DNA from: an uncultured Clostridia bacterium
GTDB taxonomy: Bacteria; Bacillota; Clostridia; Oscillospirales; Ruminococcaceae
Direction: 5' to 3'
DNA length: 64,000 bases
NCBI GenBank assembly: GCA_947627235.1
Contig: CANQVG010000004.1
Location: 27,812-91,811, forward strand
Both the position numbers and the translations under genes were made by a program. This document shows, in pieces, positions 50,363 through 59,935 of this stretch. Positions within the stretch are counted from its first letter, which is position 1. The number at the start of each line of letters is the position of its first letter. The notes beneath the pieces were generated by a model. It searched no databases. It worked only from the letters and a program-made list of their open reading frames with translations, and was not told where the DNA came from.

Positions 50363-51529
50363 CTACCTCTTTTTTGCGAAGAGCGTGTCATACTTCGCGG
50401 AGTGGAAGTGAACCGACATAACAAGACCTATCGCTACCGTAGAGGTCAGCATTGAGCTTCCTCCCGCCGAAGCAAAAGGCAGGGTTATTCCGATGACCGG
50501 CGTCACGCCCATAACCATTCCGATATTCAGCACGCTTTGAACAAAGAGATAAGCGAACACTCCTACGCATATTATTCTTCCGAGAGTATCGCCTGCCCTC
50601 AGACTGTTGCCGAGAATCCTCAGACAGATTACCGCGAGGAGTATTACAAGCGCAAGGCAGCCGATAAAGCCGAGAGTCTGCCCATAATACGAGAAAACAA
50701 AGTCGTTGTGACTGACGGGTACATAAGAGTAATCCCCGCCGAAAAGCCCCTTGCCCCTCACCTGTCCCGAACCGAGAGCGATTTTGGCAAGATTGGTCTG
50801 ATACAGAATATCCGCCGTGGCGTATTTTTCCGGACTGATGATGGAAAGTATGCGGTTTTTGTGAACCGGCTGAAGATAGTAGTTCCACATAAACCACACG
50901 GCTATCGGAGAGAGTATTCCCGCGCCGAGAATGTATTTCCACGATATTCCTGCCGCAAAAAGCATCATAATGAACATTGCCGTAAATACGACAGCGGTGC
51001 CGTCGTCGCCCTGAAGCATTACAAGCCCTATGGGTATTGCTCCATGGACGCAAAGCGCAAGCACGTTCAGCGGATTGTTGAAGAAGTCCTTAGTCTTGTG
51101 GCAGTGATAGGCAAAGGAGAGTATAAAGGCGAGCTTTAAAAACTCTGCCGGCTGAATTGTAAAGCCGCCTATGGCGAGCCACGCACGGTCGTCGGCTCCC
51201 TCAAGACCCGAGCGCCCGAAGGAGGTGAAGGTAAGACAGGTAAGTCCCACCATTACGGGCAGGTATATGAACCACAGCTTTGAAAACTTACGGTAATCCC
51301 ACGCGGCAATTACAAGCGATACGAGTATTCCGAGAATCGCGGCGAGCGCCTGAGTGCGGTAATCGGTGTAGTCAAGCTCGGCGTTGGTTATCGACTGAGT
51401 CTGATTGTTTATCACCAAAGAGTATAAAACCACCACGCTGTAGGAGCAGACGCCAACGGTGAGGATAAGCAGAGTTTTGTCGAGGCGGCGGAGATACTGC
51501 CACATAAGCCCGAATATTTTTTTGACCAC
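50363..51529 (-). CDS. rodA: FtsW/RodA/SpoVE-family peptidoglycan polymerase (RodA-like)
   Basis: QPAEFLKLAFILSFAYH; GQGDDG-like MLQGDDGTAVVF; GKGLFGGDYSYVPVSHNDFVFSYYGQTLGFIG; PFASAGGSSMLTSTVAIGLVMS. Confidence 0.93.
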   Translation of the reverse strand: MVKKIFGLMWQYLRRLDKTLLILTVGVCSYSVVVLYSLVINNQTQSITNAELDYTDYRTQALAAILGILVSLVIAAWDYRKFSKLWFIYLPVMVGLTCLTFTSFGRSGLEGADDRAWLAIGGFTIQPAEFLKLAFILSFAYHCHKTKDFFNNPLNVLALCVHGAIPIGLVMLQGDDGTAVVFTAMFIMMLFAAGISWKYILGAGILSPIAVWFMWNYYLQPVHKNRILSIISPEKYATADILYQTNLAKIALGSGQVRGKGLFGGDYSYVPVSHNDFVFSYYGQTLGFIGCLALVILLAVICLRILGNSLRAGDTLGRIICVGVFAYLFVQSVLNIGMVMGVTPVIGITLPFASAGGSSMLTSTVAIGLVMSVHFHSAKYDTLFAKKR

Positions 51530-51705
51530 CGTTTTCAGCTCCTTTCGGCTTCATAGTATACAAAATATCATACCATATTCAAAATAAAAATTCAACCAAA
51601 AAATAAAAGATAAAAAACACTTGCTTTTTTCAAAAAACATGATAAAATGTCATTAAGAGAATAATAGCTCTTGTACTTAATTCAAATCTTTAAGGAGGAG
51701 ACACC

Positions 51706-51876
51706 ATGGCCTATAAAATCAGCGATGAATGCATCAAGTGCGGCGCTTGCGCCGGCGAGTGCCCTGTTGGCGCTATCAGCGAGGGCGACGACAAATACAT
51801 TATCGACCCCGATACTTGCATCAGCTGCGGCAACTGCGAAGCTACCTGCCCCGTAGGAGCTCCCAAGGAAGACTGA
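51706..51876 (+). CDS. 2 x [4Fe-4S] ferredoxin, 56 aa
   Basis: MAYKISDECIKCGACAGECPVGAISEGDDKYIIDPDTCISCGNCEATCPVGAPKED; SD aaggaggag; not in ORF track (<60 aa). Confidence 0.95.
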   Translation: MAYKISDECIKCGACAGECPVGAISEGDDKYIIDPDTCISCGNCEATCPVGAPKED

Positions 51877-51891
51877 TACATAGCGCTATAA

Positions 51892-51926
51892 AGCTCCTCC
51901 TCTCGGAGGAGCTTTTGCTTTTAGGC
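51892..51926 (+). terminator. Terminator of ferredoxin gene
   Basis: AGCTCCTCC tct CGGAGGAGCT TTTGCTTTT. Confidence 0.8.
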
Positions 51927-52048
51927 GCTCACAGAGTCGTACAGTTTACGGAATCAGAAAAAATTTCACTTTGAGTTCACATCTTTTTTAAAAATAGATA
52001 TTGCTATTTTTCATATATTTTGTTACAATGTAAAAGTACGATGATTTT

Positions 52049-52840
52049 TTGGCTGTGCGGGGTGAAGCGGTGGCAATTTTTACCTTTGAAAGATACGAAA
52101 AAAAATATCTTATAAACGCTTCCCAGCAGGAAAGGCTCATTGGCAGGCTGATAAACGAGCGCGGAATGGTGTATGACAAATACAACGAGGGCGGAAAGGT
52201 CTACGGTATATACAACATCTATTTCGACGACGACGAAAATTCACTCATCAACGCCTCGCTTATGCGCCCGAAATTCAAGCAGAAGCTGAGGATTCGCGGC
52301 TATTCGTTTCCCGAAACCGGTGAAGAAACCGTTTTTTTGGAGCTTAAGCGCAAAATCGACGGAATAGTCACAAAGCGCAGAGTAATACTTCCCTATAACG
52401 CGGCGCTTGCTTTCGTCAGGGACGGCGTCGCACCCGAAACAACGAGTTATTCCGTCGGCAGAATGTTTGAGGAGTTCCGATATTTTCTCGGTCTCAAAAA
52501 GGTTACGCCGAAAGTATTCATCAGCTACGAGCGCATCGCACTGACGGACAAGCTCGACCCCACCCTGCGAATCACCTTTGATTGCAACATCCTCACCCGC
52601 AGATACGACGTCGACCTTGCGAAAGGCGGCGGGGGCGAACCGCTTCTCAATCCCGACGAGCGTCTTATGGAAATAAAATTCATTCACGCACCGCCAAAGT
52701 GGCTTTGCGATATACTGACCGAGGAGCGGATATTTATGACCCACTTCTCAAAATACGGAAACGAATACTCGCGGTTCCGCGGACAAGACTTCCTTCACCT
52801 TGACGACCGCAGCCGCATCGAAAGGAATTTAAGGCTATGA
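52049..52840 (+). CDS. VTC-domain (polyphosphate polymerase-type) protein
   Basis: FERYEKKYLINASQQERLIG; YNIYFDDDENSLINASLMRPKFKQKLRIRGY; VFLELKRKIDGIVTKRRVILP; LMEIKF. Confidence 0.92.
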   Translation: MAVRGEAVAIFTFERYEKKYLINASQQERLIGRLINERGMVYDKYNEGGKVYGIYNIYFDDDENSLINASLMRPKFKQKLRIRGYSFPETGEETVFLELKRKIDGIVTKRRVILPYNAALAFVRDGVAPETTSYSVGRMFEEFRYFLGLKKVTPKVFISYERIALTDKLDPTLRITFDCNILTRRYDVDLAKGGGGEPLLNPDERLMEIKFIHAPPKWLCDILTEERIFMTHFSKYGNEYSRFRGQDFLHLDDRSRIERNLRL

Positions 52841-53532
52841 CAAAATTCTTATTTCCCGACGCGGGAGGAGTAAGGCTCAACGCTCAGGGAGTCCTCACAT
52901 CAGTGGGAATCGCGCTTGTTCTCGGAGCCATTCTGAGCGCGGTCTACCTCTTTACCAAACGCAAGCGCGGTTACACCTCGGATTTCCCTGCCGCAATAGT
53001 AATTTTAGCACCGCTTATGGCGAGCGTCATCTTTCTGGTCAATTCGAGCGTCGCGGCGGCGGTCTCCCTCGGCGGAGCGCTGGCGCTCCTGAGAATCCGC
53101 AGCGACCCGAGAGACACTATGGATATAGCGAGCCTTTTGTTCGCGATAGTGATAGGCGTGGGCTGCGGAACCGGATACTACGGCGTATCTATAGTGATAA
53201 CCGTGATAATCTGCGCGGTAATGGTCATTCTCGCTGTGACAAACTTCGGCGTTCCGAAGAAAAACCAGTTCACCCTGAAGATAACCGTCCCGGAAGACCT
53301 CAATTTTGAGGGAGCCTTTGACGAGTTTTTGGATAAGTACACGGAGCAGTGGTCGCTCAACCAAATTCGGACGACCGATTTCGGTTCGCTCTACGAGCTC
53401 AGATACCACATCACGCTCGACAAAAAGACCGACAGGCGCGAGCTTATGGACGCCATCCGCACCCGCAACGGCAACCTCGACGTAATAATAACGCTGAGGG
53501 AGTTCGACACCGTAGGCAAGACGTCAAAGTAA
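52837..53532 (+). CDS. DUF4956-family membrane protein
   Basis: ATGA overlap with VTC gene; VAAAVSLGGALALLRIRSDPRDTMDIASLLFAIVIGVGCGTGYY. Confidence 0.9.
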   Translation: MTKFLFPDAGGVRLNAQGVLTSVGIALVLGAILSAVYLFTKRKRGYTSDFPAAIVILAPLMASVIFLVNSSVAAAVSLGGALALLRIRSDPRDTMDIASLLFAIVIGVGCGTGYYGVSIVITVIICAVMVILAVTNFGVPKKNQFTLKITVPEDLNFEGAFDEFLDKYTEQWSLNQIRTTDFGSLYELRYHITLDKKTDRRELMDAIRTRNGNLDVIITLREFDTVGKTSK

Positions 53533-53649
53533 AGCCGCAGATTTAAGCCGAGGTTAATTTATACAACCGTCCGGGAGGCGCTCGCGCAGCGTCTCCCGGT
53601 TTTTTAAATGCCGCATACGGAAAAATACACGCCCGGATAAAAGTTTTTC

Positions 53650-53678
53650 TTGACAAAATCTACCGCCTGTGATATACT
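53650..53678 (+). promoter_or_regulatory. Sigma-A-type promoter of leader/ABC-ATPase transcript
   Basis: TTGACA - 17 bp - TATACT. Confidence 0.75.
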
Positions 53679-53722
53679 GTCCCCGTAATCAAATTACAAA
53701 TAACCTTTGGAGGTGACCGACT

Positions 53723-53776
53723 ATGAAAGTGAATAAGGCGGTAATTATCTGTATGTCGGTTCCCCAAGCCGTTTGA
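53723..53776 (+). CDS. 17-aa leader peptide candidate MKVNKAVIICMSVPQAV
   Basis: SD ggaggt 8 nt upstream; precedes a terminator hairpin and the ABC-ATPase gene. Confidence 0.6.
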   Translation: MKVNKAVIICMSVPQAV

Positions 53777-53802
53777 TGCCGACATTTTTAAGAGTATTTA
53801 CC

Positions 53803-53827
53803 GCACGCTTATAAGCGTGCTTTTTTA
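53803..53827 (+). terminator. Putative attenuator terminator in leader
   Basis: GCACGC ttataa GCGTGC TTTTTTAT located before the structural gene. Confidence 0.8.
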
Positions 53828-53937
53828 TGCCATACCGTCCTTATCTCACTCTGAGCGGATTTGATTGCGATTCCGAAGAAAGTGAGGTATTTTTATGTTC
53901 AAAAGCAAAATTTCGACATTAACAGGGAGGTATGTCA

Positions 53938-55758
53938 ATGAAACGATTGAAAAATATTCTTTTAAGTATGAACGAAAAAACAGAGGCATTCACCGAGCTT
54001 TACAACGGCGCGTATATAATTCCCGCGCACTGTGAGGCAAATCCGGGAGACAACAGCATTGTCGAATACGACCCTACCTACTGGCATGGCGATGTGTTTT
54101 ACTATTTTTCAGAAACACATAAGCTCGCAAAGGACTGCCCATCGGTTACGGTCGGCATCCCCGCCGACGCGCTCGGCATTGAAGAAGCCGACATCGCTGC
54201 GGCTGATTTCTGCCTACGTCGAATAAAGCCCTATCTTGACGCGCTCAACGACGAGCTTTACAACCGCGCCCGACCGGCTTCGGAAAACGGCTGGTACTAC
54301 TTCTGCGAGCCGGGCGGAGAGGTGCTTCTCAGAAACGGCGCGTATTTTACGACCCGTATGCCAAAGGACTACGAAAACGGCTCAGGTATCACAGTCTACC
54401 CATATGTCGGTAAGGAGCTGCCGCCGAAGCTGTATCTTTGCGTGCTGATTCAGGTGCAGTTCCCGTATCACAAGCTGAAAAAAACAATCAAAATGCTCAC
54501 TTACGGCCTTCCGCAAGCGGTCGACTCGTTTATCGCGGCAAACGACAGCGCTGCGCTGAAAAGGGTACTTGAGCTTTCAAAGAAGCAGCAGGCAATACGC
54601 GAAGCGCTCAAGAACAGCGAATACTGCGCCTTTATCGCAAACGGCTCTATTCTGCCGCGCTCAAAAGACACCGACCTGCCGATGAGAAAGGCCGTTCCGT
54701 TCAAATCTACCGATGAGGACGAAATCGAGCTGTGCGGGGTGCGCGGAATGGGGATAAAGCGCGGAGTGACCGTCATAACCGGCGGCGGATATTCGGGGAA
54801 GTCCACCCTTATCGACGCGATTTCGGCGGGAATTTACGATCACTGCCTCGGCGACGGCAGAGAGCTCTGCATAACAGACAGTACAGCGGTGACAATCTCC
54901 GCTGAAGACGGGCGCTCGGTAAAATGCGTGAACATCTCGCCGTTTATTCAGGGAATCCCGAACGCCGACACGTTTAATTTTTCGACCGACCGCGCCTCGG
55001 GTTCGACCTCGCAGGCGGCAAACATTATGGAAGCTGTCGACGGCGGCGCGAGGCTTCTTCTGATCGACGAGGACCGCAGCGCGACAAACTTTATGATTCG
55101 GGACGGGGCGATGCGCGATCTTATTAAAAACGAGCCGATAACGCCGTTTACCGAGCGGGTAAAGGAGCTTTCGGAAAGGGGCGTATCGACGGTACTCGTC
55201 ATCGGCGGCTCGGGTGAATATCTCACCGTTGCAGACAAAATCTATATGATGGAAAGCTTCGAGCCGGTGGACGTGACCGCAAAAGCAAAGCAAGTATGTG
55301 CCGAACGGGGTATCAAAGAGCGCTTCTCAGCGCCCGCCGACTGGTCGCAAAAAAGACGTCTGCTCGCAAATGGCTTCGACTCCCACCCGAACGTCTTCGG
55401 GAGCGAGCGGCTCGCTGTGCTTGACCTCGGGGTTCTGATGATAGGCGCGGAGGACATCGACCTTCGCGGGCTTCACGACATAGTCACGTCGAGGCAGCTT
55501 CACGCGCTCGGATTTATGCTGCGCTCGCTGATGTCTCAAAATTATGCCAACGCTATAACTAAGGCTTTGGAGCCTTTCGATCTTGATAAAATGCTTGACG
55601 CGCTGTATGAAAAAATTGCATCGGAGGGACCGGATTTCGTCTATTCGAACGGTTTTACCACCGTTAAGCGCTTCTTTGACATTCCTCGCCGCACGGAGCT
55701 GCTCGCGGTGATAAACAGAATGAGAGCGGCAAGGTTTGAGTCTGAAGATGTCGGATAA
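53938..55758 (+). CDS. ABC-class predicted ATPase (COG3044-like)
   Basis: GVTVITGGGYSGKSTLIDAISAGIYDHCLGDGRELCITDSTAVTISAEDGRSV; LLIDEDRSATNFMIRD. Confidence 0.9.
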   Translation: MKRLKNILLSMNEKTEAFTELYNGAYIIPAHCEANPGDNSIVEYDPTYWHGDVFYYFSETHKLAKDCPSVTVGIPADALGIEEADIAAADFCLRRIKPYLDALNDELYNRARPASENGWYYFCEPGGEVLLRNGAYFTTRMPKDYENGSGITVYPYVGKELPPKLYLCVLIQVQFPYHKLKKTIKMLTYGLPQAVDSFIAANDSAALKRVLELSKKQQAIREALKNSEYCAFIANGSILPRSKDTDLPMRKAVPFKSTDEDEIELCGVRGMGIKRGVTVITGGGYSGKSTLIDAISAGIYDHCLGDGRELCITDSTAVTISAEDGRSVKCVNISPFIQGIPNADTFNFSTDRASGSTSQAANIMEAVDGGARLLLIDEDRSATNFMIRDGAMRDLIKNEPITPFTERVKELSERGVSTVLVIGGSGEYLTVADKIYMMESFEPVDVTAKAKQVCAERGIKERFSAPADWSQKRRLLANGFDSHPNVFGSERLAVLDLGVLMIGAEDIDLRGLHDIVTSRQLHALGFMLRSLMSQNYANAITKALEPFDLDKMLDALYEKIASEGPDFVYSNGFTTVKRFFDIPRRTELLAVINRMRAARFESEDVG

Positions 55759-55931
55759 TGACATACCCGCGGACACAGGGAGGGGCAATACCCTTCCCGC
55801 ACGACGCGCTCTTAACCCGTCGCCGTATCCAAAGCTGTAATCAAACCGTAACCATTTGTAATTGCTTTGTAATTGAATGGCTGCGCCCGATATGATATTA
55901 TTTTTATATTGTTTTACAAACGTAAAAGAAA

Positions 55932-57839
55932 GTGGTGCTTTTATTGAAAAACTCCTTTCTGCGGGGACTTTCGGAAAAGTCCTCCGTCCTGCTTAACGAT
56001 TACGGATTGCCGGCGAATATATTTCTGCGCTTTTTCGGGGCGTATTTCATCGTATCGGCGTATGAGCTGATGACCGCTCAGGGACTCGGCTTAAATCCCG
56101 TAGATGACTGGAAAAACTTTGTCGGGCATTTCCCTCTCCTGACAAAAGCGGTCCAGACCCTACTCGTTTTTTTGCTGCTGTCGGTCTTATACCGCGTCCT
56201 GCCCGAAAAATTCCGCTTTTCCGATTCTGCCGCGCTGATTTTCGGCTCGGTGCTATTCTCTGTGCTGCTCGTCTTCCAGAGCGAGAATTTCTATCTCAGT
56301 GCGTCCGTGGGAATAGTCGCAGCGGTATTCACGGTTTACGCGGTGTCAAAAATCTCCGGGAGTTTAGCAGGTCTTCCGCTTCTGCCAACCCTGACAGTGA
56401 TTTTATTGACCGCCGTCGGCGCGACCGTTTTCATCTCCGCGACTTCAATAGCGTCTCATAAGATTTTTGGCACACCCTGCTTCGATATGGGCATTTTTGT
56501 GCAGACATTTTATTCCCTCAAGGAACACCTCAACGCAGTAATCACCTGCGAGCGCGCCGAGGCCATGTCGCATTTTAGGGTTCACAGCTCATATATTCTG
56601 TATCTGCTCACCCCGATTTACGCTCTGTTTCCGAGAGCCGAAACACTTTTGGTCATACAGGCGGTTTTTGTCGAGGCGGGAGTGGTTCCTATGTATCTCA
56701 TCGCGAAAAAGCGCGGTTTAAGCGGCTTTGAGCTGATTTCCGCCTGCGCGCTTTACGCCCTCTGCTCGGGGCTTATACTACCCTGCTATTTCTGGTTTCA
56801 CGAAAACTCGCTGCTTCCTGCGCTTCTTATGTGGCTCATCTACGCTGCCGATCGAAGAAACATTCCGCTGTTTTACATAATGTCTGTCCTCACCTGTTTG
56901 GTAAAGGAGGACGCTCCGCTGTATGTAATCTGCATAGCGCTGTTTATGTTTTCTGAGGAAAAAAGCTTCAAGCGCTGGCACGGCATAATCGCCGCGGCTC
57001 TCTCAGCGGGATATTTCATCGTCATAATGAAGTGGCTCACAGTCCACGGCGACGGCAGCTATATGACTTCCTCGCGTCTCGGGTTGCTTATGGAATCACC
57101 GGAAAGCGGCTTTATCGGCATAATCAAAAACGTTCTCTCAGACCCCGGCTATTTCTTCAGTCTGTTTTTCAACGAAAAAACGGTTGAATTTGTTTTGCAA
57201 ACGCTGCTGCCGCTTATGTTCCTGCCGCTTCTGAGCAAAAAGCTTAACAGATTTTTGCTGATTATCCCATATGTGATTATGAACCTTGTAATCGGCACCG
57301 GCTACGGCTACGCGGCTAACATCGGATTCCAGTATATCCTCGGTCCTGTCTGCTTCCTGATTTACGCCGCCCTGAGAAACGCCTGCGACTTCAGTCCGGA
57401 CCGGCGAAGGCTGTTTATCGCGGCGGCAGCGGTTCTAACCGTAGTTACAACAGTTTCGACAGCGTCCGGCAAGCTTTCCAACTTTAACTACTACCTCGAC
57501 ACCGAAAGCCTCTGGAAGAGCGCCGAAGAATGTATCGCCTCGGTTCCCGAGGACGGCTCGGTGCTTGCGAACACGTTCTTGCTGCCCCACGCTGCCAACC
57601 GCGACGAAATCTACGAGTTTAATACGGGATGTTTTGAAAAGGACGAAAACGGCAGAACGACGGGCATAAAAGACCTCGAAAAATACGACTTCTGCGTGTT
57701 CCTCAAGACAGATGAAAAGACCTCCGAAGCGCTGCCGTTCCTTATGGACGCGGGCTGGACCGTATACTCGGAATCCGACGGAATATTTGCCGTGGTCTTC
57801 GTAAGCCCCGAATACCTGCAAACGCACCCTCAGGCATAA
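55932..57839 (+). CDS. DUF2079-family polytopic membrane protein
   Basis: Many TM segments; GTPCFDMGIFVQTFYSLKEHL...EAMSHFRVHSSYILYLLTPIYALFPRAETLLVIQAVFVEAGVVPMYLIAKK; LVKEDAPLYV. Confidence 0.85.
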   Translation: MVLLLKNSFLRGLSEKSSVLLNDYGLPANIFLRFFGAYFIVSAYELMTAQGLGLNPVDDWKNFVGHFPLLTKAVQTLLVFLLLSVLYRVLPEKFRFSDSAALIFGSVLFSVLLVFQSENFYLSASVGIVAAVFTVYAVSKISGSLAGLPLLPTLTVILLTAVGATVFISATSIASHKIFGTPCFDMGIFVQTFYSLKEHLNAVITCERAEAMSHFRVHSSYILYLLTPIYALFPRAETLLVIQAVFVEAGVVPMYLIAKKRGLSGFELISACALYALCSGLILPCYFWFHENSLLPALLMWLIYAADRRNIPLFYIMSVLTCLVKEDAPLYVICIALFMFSEEKSFKRWHGIIAAALSAGYFIVIMKWLTVHGDGSYMTSSRLGLLMESPESGFIGIIKNVLSDPGYFFSLFFNEKTVEFVLQTLLPLMFLPLLSKKLNRFLLIIPYVIMNLVIGTGYGYAANIGFQYILGPVCFLIYAALRNACDFSPDRRRLFIAAAAVLTVVTTVSTASGKLSNFNYYLDTESLWKSAEECIASVPEDGSVLANTFLLPHAANRDEIYEFNTGCFEKDENGRTTGIKDLEKYDFCVFLKTDEKTSEALPFLMDAGWTVYSESDGIFAVVFVSPEYLQTHPQA

Positions 57840-57852
57840 CAAAAGCCGCCCA

Positions 57853-57906
57853 TTAGGCAGCACCGCATAAAACAACAAAACCAAAATTTTAATGCGGTGG
57901 TCTGCC
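57853..57906. repeat. Imperfect inverted repeat GGCAGCACCGCAT ... ATGCGGTGgtCTGCC
   Basis: 13-bp stem with 2-nt bulge downstream of DUF2079 gene. Confidence 0.6.
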
Positions 57907-57939
57907 GTCAGGGGTGCAAAACTAATTTCATTAGTTTAC

Positions 57940-57976
57940 ACAAAGCCATATCCGAGCAATCGGGTATGGCTTTTGC
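57940..57976. terminator. Hairpin terminator
   Basis: AAAGCCATATCCGA gcaa TCGGGTATGGCTTTT. Confidence 0.7.
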
Positions 57977-58094
57977 TTATCCTGCTTAATGAATCGTTGT
58001 CAGGGTCAAGCCGTTGGGATATATTTTTTACATCCCTCACTGCGCTTCAGTCCTATAATAAACATCTTTCCTCGTTTTTTCGCTATATTGAAAG

Positions 58095-58403
58095 TCATCT
58101 CACCCTCTCCATTTTCCCCTTATCCATCTCGACCACGCCATCGCACAGCACGTCAATATCCTCTGCCGAGTGTGAAGCAATCAGAATCGTTTTCCCCTGC
58201 GCCTTTAGGTCGAGCAGGTAGCGGCGCATTTCCCCCACGCCGTCCTTATCGAGCCCGTTCATCGGCTCGTCGAAAATAAGCAGGTCGGGGTTCTCCATTA
58301 TCGCCTGCGCGAACCCAAGCCGCTGGCGCATACAGAGGAAATATTTCATTACCGACTTTTTTAATTTTGGGTCGAAACCGACGAGTTCAATACTTATTTT
58401 TAT
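58095..58403 (-). pseudogene. 5'-truncated ABC transporter ATP-binding protein, paralogous to 60022-60654
   Basis: ELVGFDPKLKKSVMKYFLCMRQRLGFAQAIMENPDLLIFDEPMNGLDKDGVGEMRRYLLDLKAQGKTILIASHSAEDID... closely matches the intact copy; Walker A half absent. Confidence 0.88.
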
Positions 58404-58480
58404 AACCAGTATGTTTAAAAACTTAAAAATTTTTAGCTATTTAAATGATACGCAATTATAGCACTAATGAAGCATAAATA

Positions 58481-59212
58481 TTATTCTTCGCGCGGTCCAT
58501 GTGAACTAACAAATGACTCTTCTGATTTTTCACTTACCCATGCCAGCATATCTCCGTATTCCAGTTCGCCGGTAATGTAATACAGGCACTCACCGTTTAT
58601 ATCCTCGACATATATCTCACATTTATCAATAGCTTTAAACTGCTTTTGATAATTTAGAATCTGTCTATATAGACCATCGGCATTTGATGTATGGTCGTCG
58701 CTTTCATCTGTAACCTTAATCACTATGTTTTTCTTCGTGTCATCAAGATAACTTTCAAGTTTAACCGAATTAACACTGTCAAAACTGTTTTTGGTTAGTA
58801 CTGTCACATCATCAATAATAGCTTGGTCGGTCTTTTCGACGATCGTCGAGCTCACATTGACGGTTTCGTCGCTGAGAACTTTTCCTTCCGGAGTTTTCAC
58901 AACAATTTCTACGAGATTTACAATGCCATCAACTTTTTTGGCGTGGATAGCCTCATAAACAGCCTCGATTGCTTTTACATCCTCAAGAGCGCAGCGGTTC
59001 TTATCATTTGATTGAAGTTCCACATACATCCTATCATTTTGTACTGAAACATTCGTATATTTCACGTTTTCCGATTTGAAATAATCTTCAACAGCATTTA
59101 CCGACTTTTCTTCAGCACTGACATTTGAAGACAGAGTAACTGTAAGTGCAATTATTAAAATTACCGTCAAAACAACTATAGCCGCTTTTTTTAAATTTAT
59201 ATGAATCGTCAT
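58481..59212 (-). CDS. Secreted or membrane-anchored hypothetical protein
   Basis: N-terminal hydrophobic segment AAIVVLTVILIIALTVTLSSNVSAEE; otherwise unrecognised. Confidence 0.75.
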   Translation of the reverse strand: MTIHINLKKAAIVVLTVILIIALTVTLSSNVSAEEKSVNAVEDYFKSENVKYTNVSVQNDRMYVELQSNDKNRCALEDVKAIEAVYEAIHAKKVDGIVNLVEIVVKTPEGKVLSDETVNVSSTIVEKTDQAIIDDVTVLTKNSFDSVNSVKLESYLDDTKKNIVIKVTDESDDHTSNADGLYRQILNYQKQFKAIDKCEIYVEDINGECLYYITGELEYGDMLAWVSEKSEESFVSSHGPREE

Positions 59213-59224
59213 AATATTTCCTCC

Positions 59225-59935
59225 TTAATCACTAACCGGACCATAAACTTTAAAATTATTAGCAGTTCCCGACACCTCATATGGAGGTTCTGTAGTCGGC
59301 ATCTTAGTGTTGGCGTGCCATGCTCCGTCAGAGTTATCATAATACATAACACCCGAAAAATCAAATGGGCCCATTTGAATGCCTTCTTTATGTAACTCTG
59401 CATTTACCTGAACGCCGTTATTTTCTGCTGTAGAAAGCACAGAGCTTGCAAGAATTTTTCCCATACTTGAATTGTTTTCGGCAAAACATGCCTGCCATTT
59501 TCCACTGCTGTCGTTATATTGAATCCAATAAATACTTTCATTACCCAAAGAGACAGATTGTGGCTCATGACATTCATATTTTCCGTTTACATAATATTCA
59601 TAGTATAGTTTGAAACCGTCGTATCCTGAATAATATCTAACTCCTGTCTGAAGCCACTCTCCGTTGTCATCTTTATTCGTTGAAACCCATGCAGATTCCC
59701 CGCTGCCCGAAACGTCAGGCAAGGCTTCAGGCAGCTTAATTCTTGCATAAATGCCCTTATATTTTTGACCGGATAGTACAAAACCTGCATAAAAATGATA
59801 GTCGTCTGAAGCACCAAAAACACTTTGAGGCGTCAACTTACTTTCAGTTGCTGCAAATGACGCTTGAGTAAGGCAGAATACTGCAAATATCAGCGTCATA
59901 ACAGTCATCATAATTTTTGAAACGAATTTAAACAT
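59225..59935 (-). CDS. Secreted protein with eqolisin (peptidase G1)-like domain
   Basis: Signal peptide; YAGFVLSGQKYKGIYARIKLPEAL, AWVSTNK, WLQTGVRYY, YYEYY, VNAELHKEGIQMGPFDFSGVMYYD resembling the G1 pattern. Confidence 0.5.
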   Translation of the reverse strand: MFKFVSKIMMTVMTLIFAVFCLTQASFAATESKLTPQSVFGASDDYHFYAGFVLSGQKYKGIYARIKLPEALPDVSGSGESAWVSTNKDDNGEWLQTGVRYYSGYDGFKLYYEYYVNGKYECHEPQSVSLGNESIYWIQYNDSSGKWQACFAENNSSMGKILASSVLSTAENNGVQVNAELHKEGIQMGPFDFSGVMYYDNSDGAWHANTKMPTTEPPYEVSGTANNFKVYGPVSD

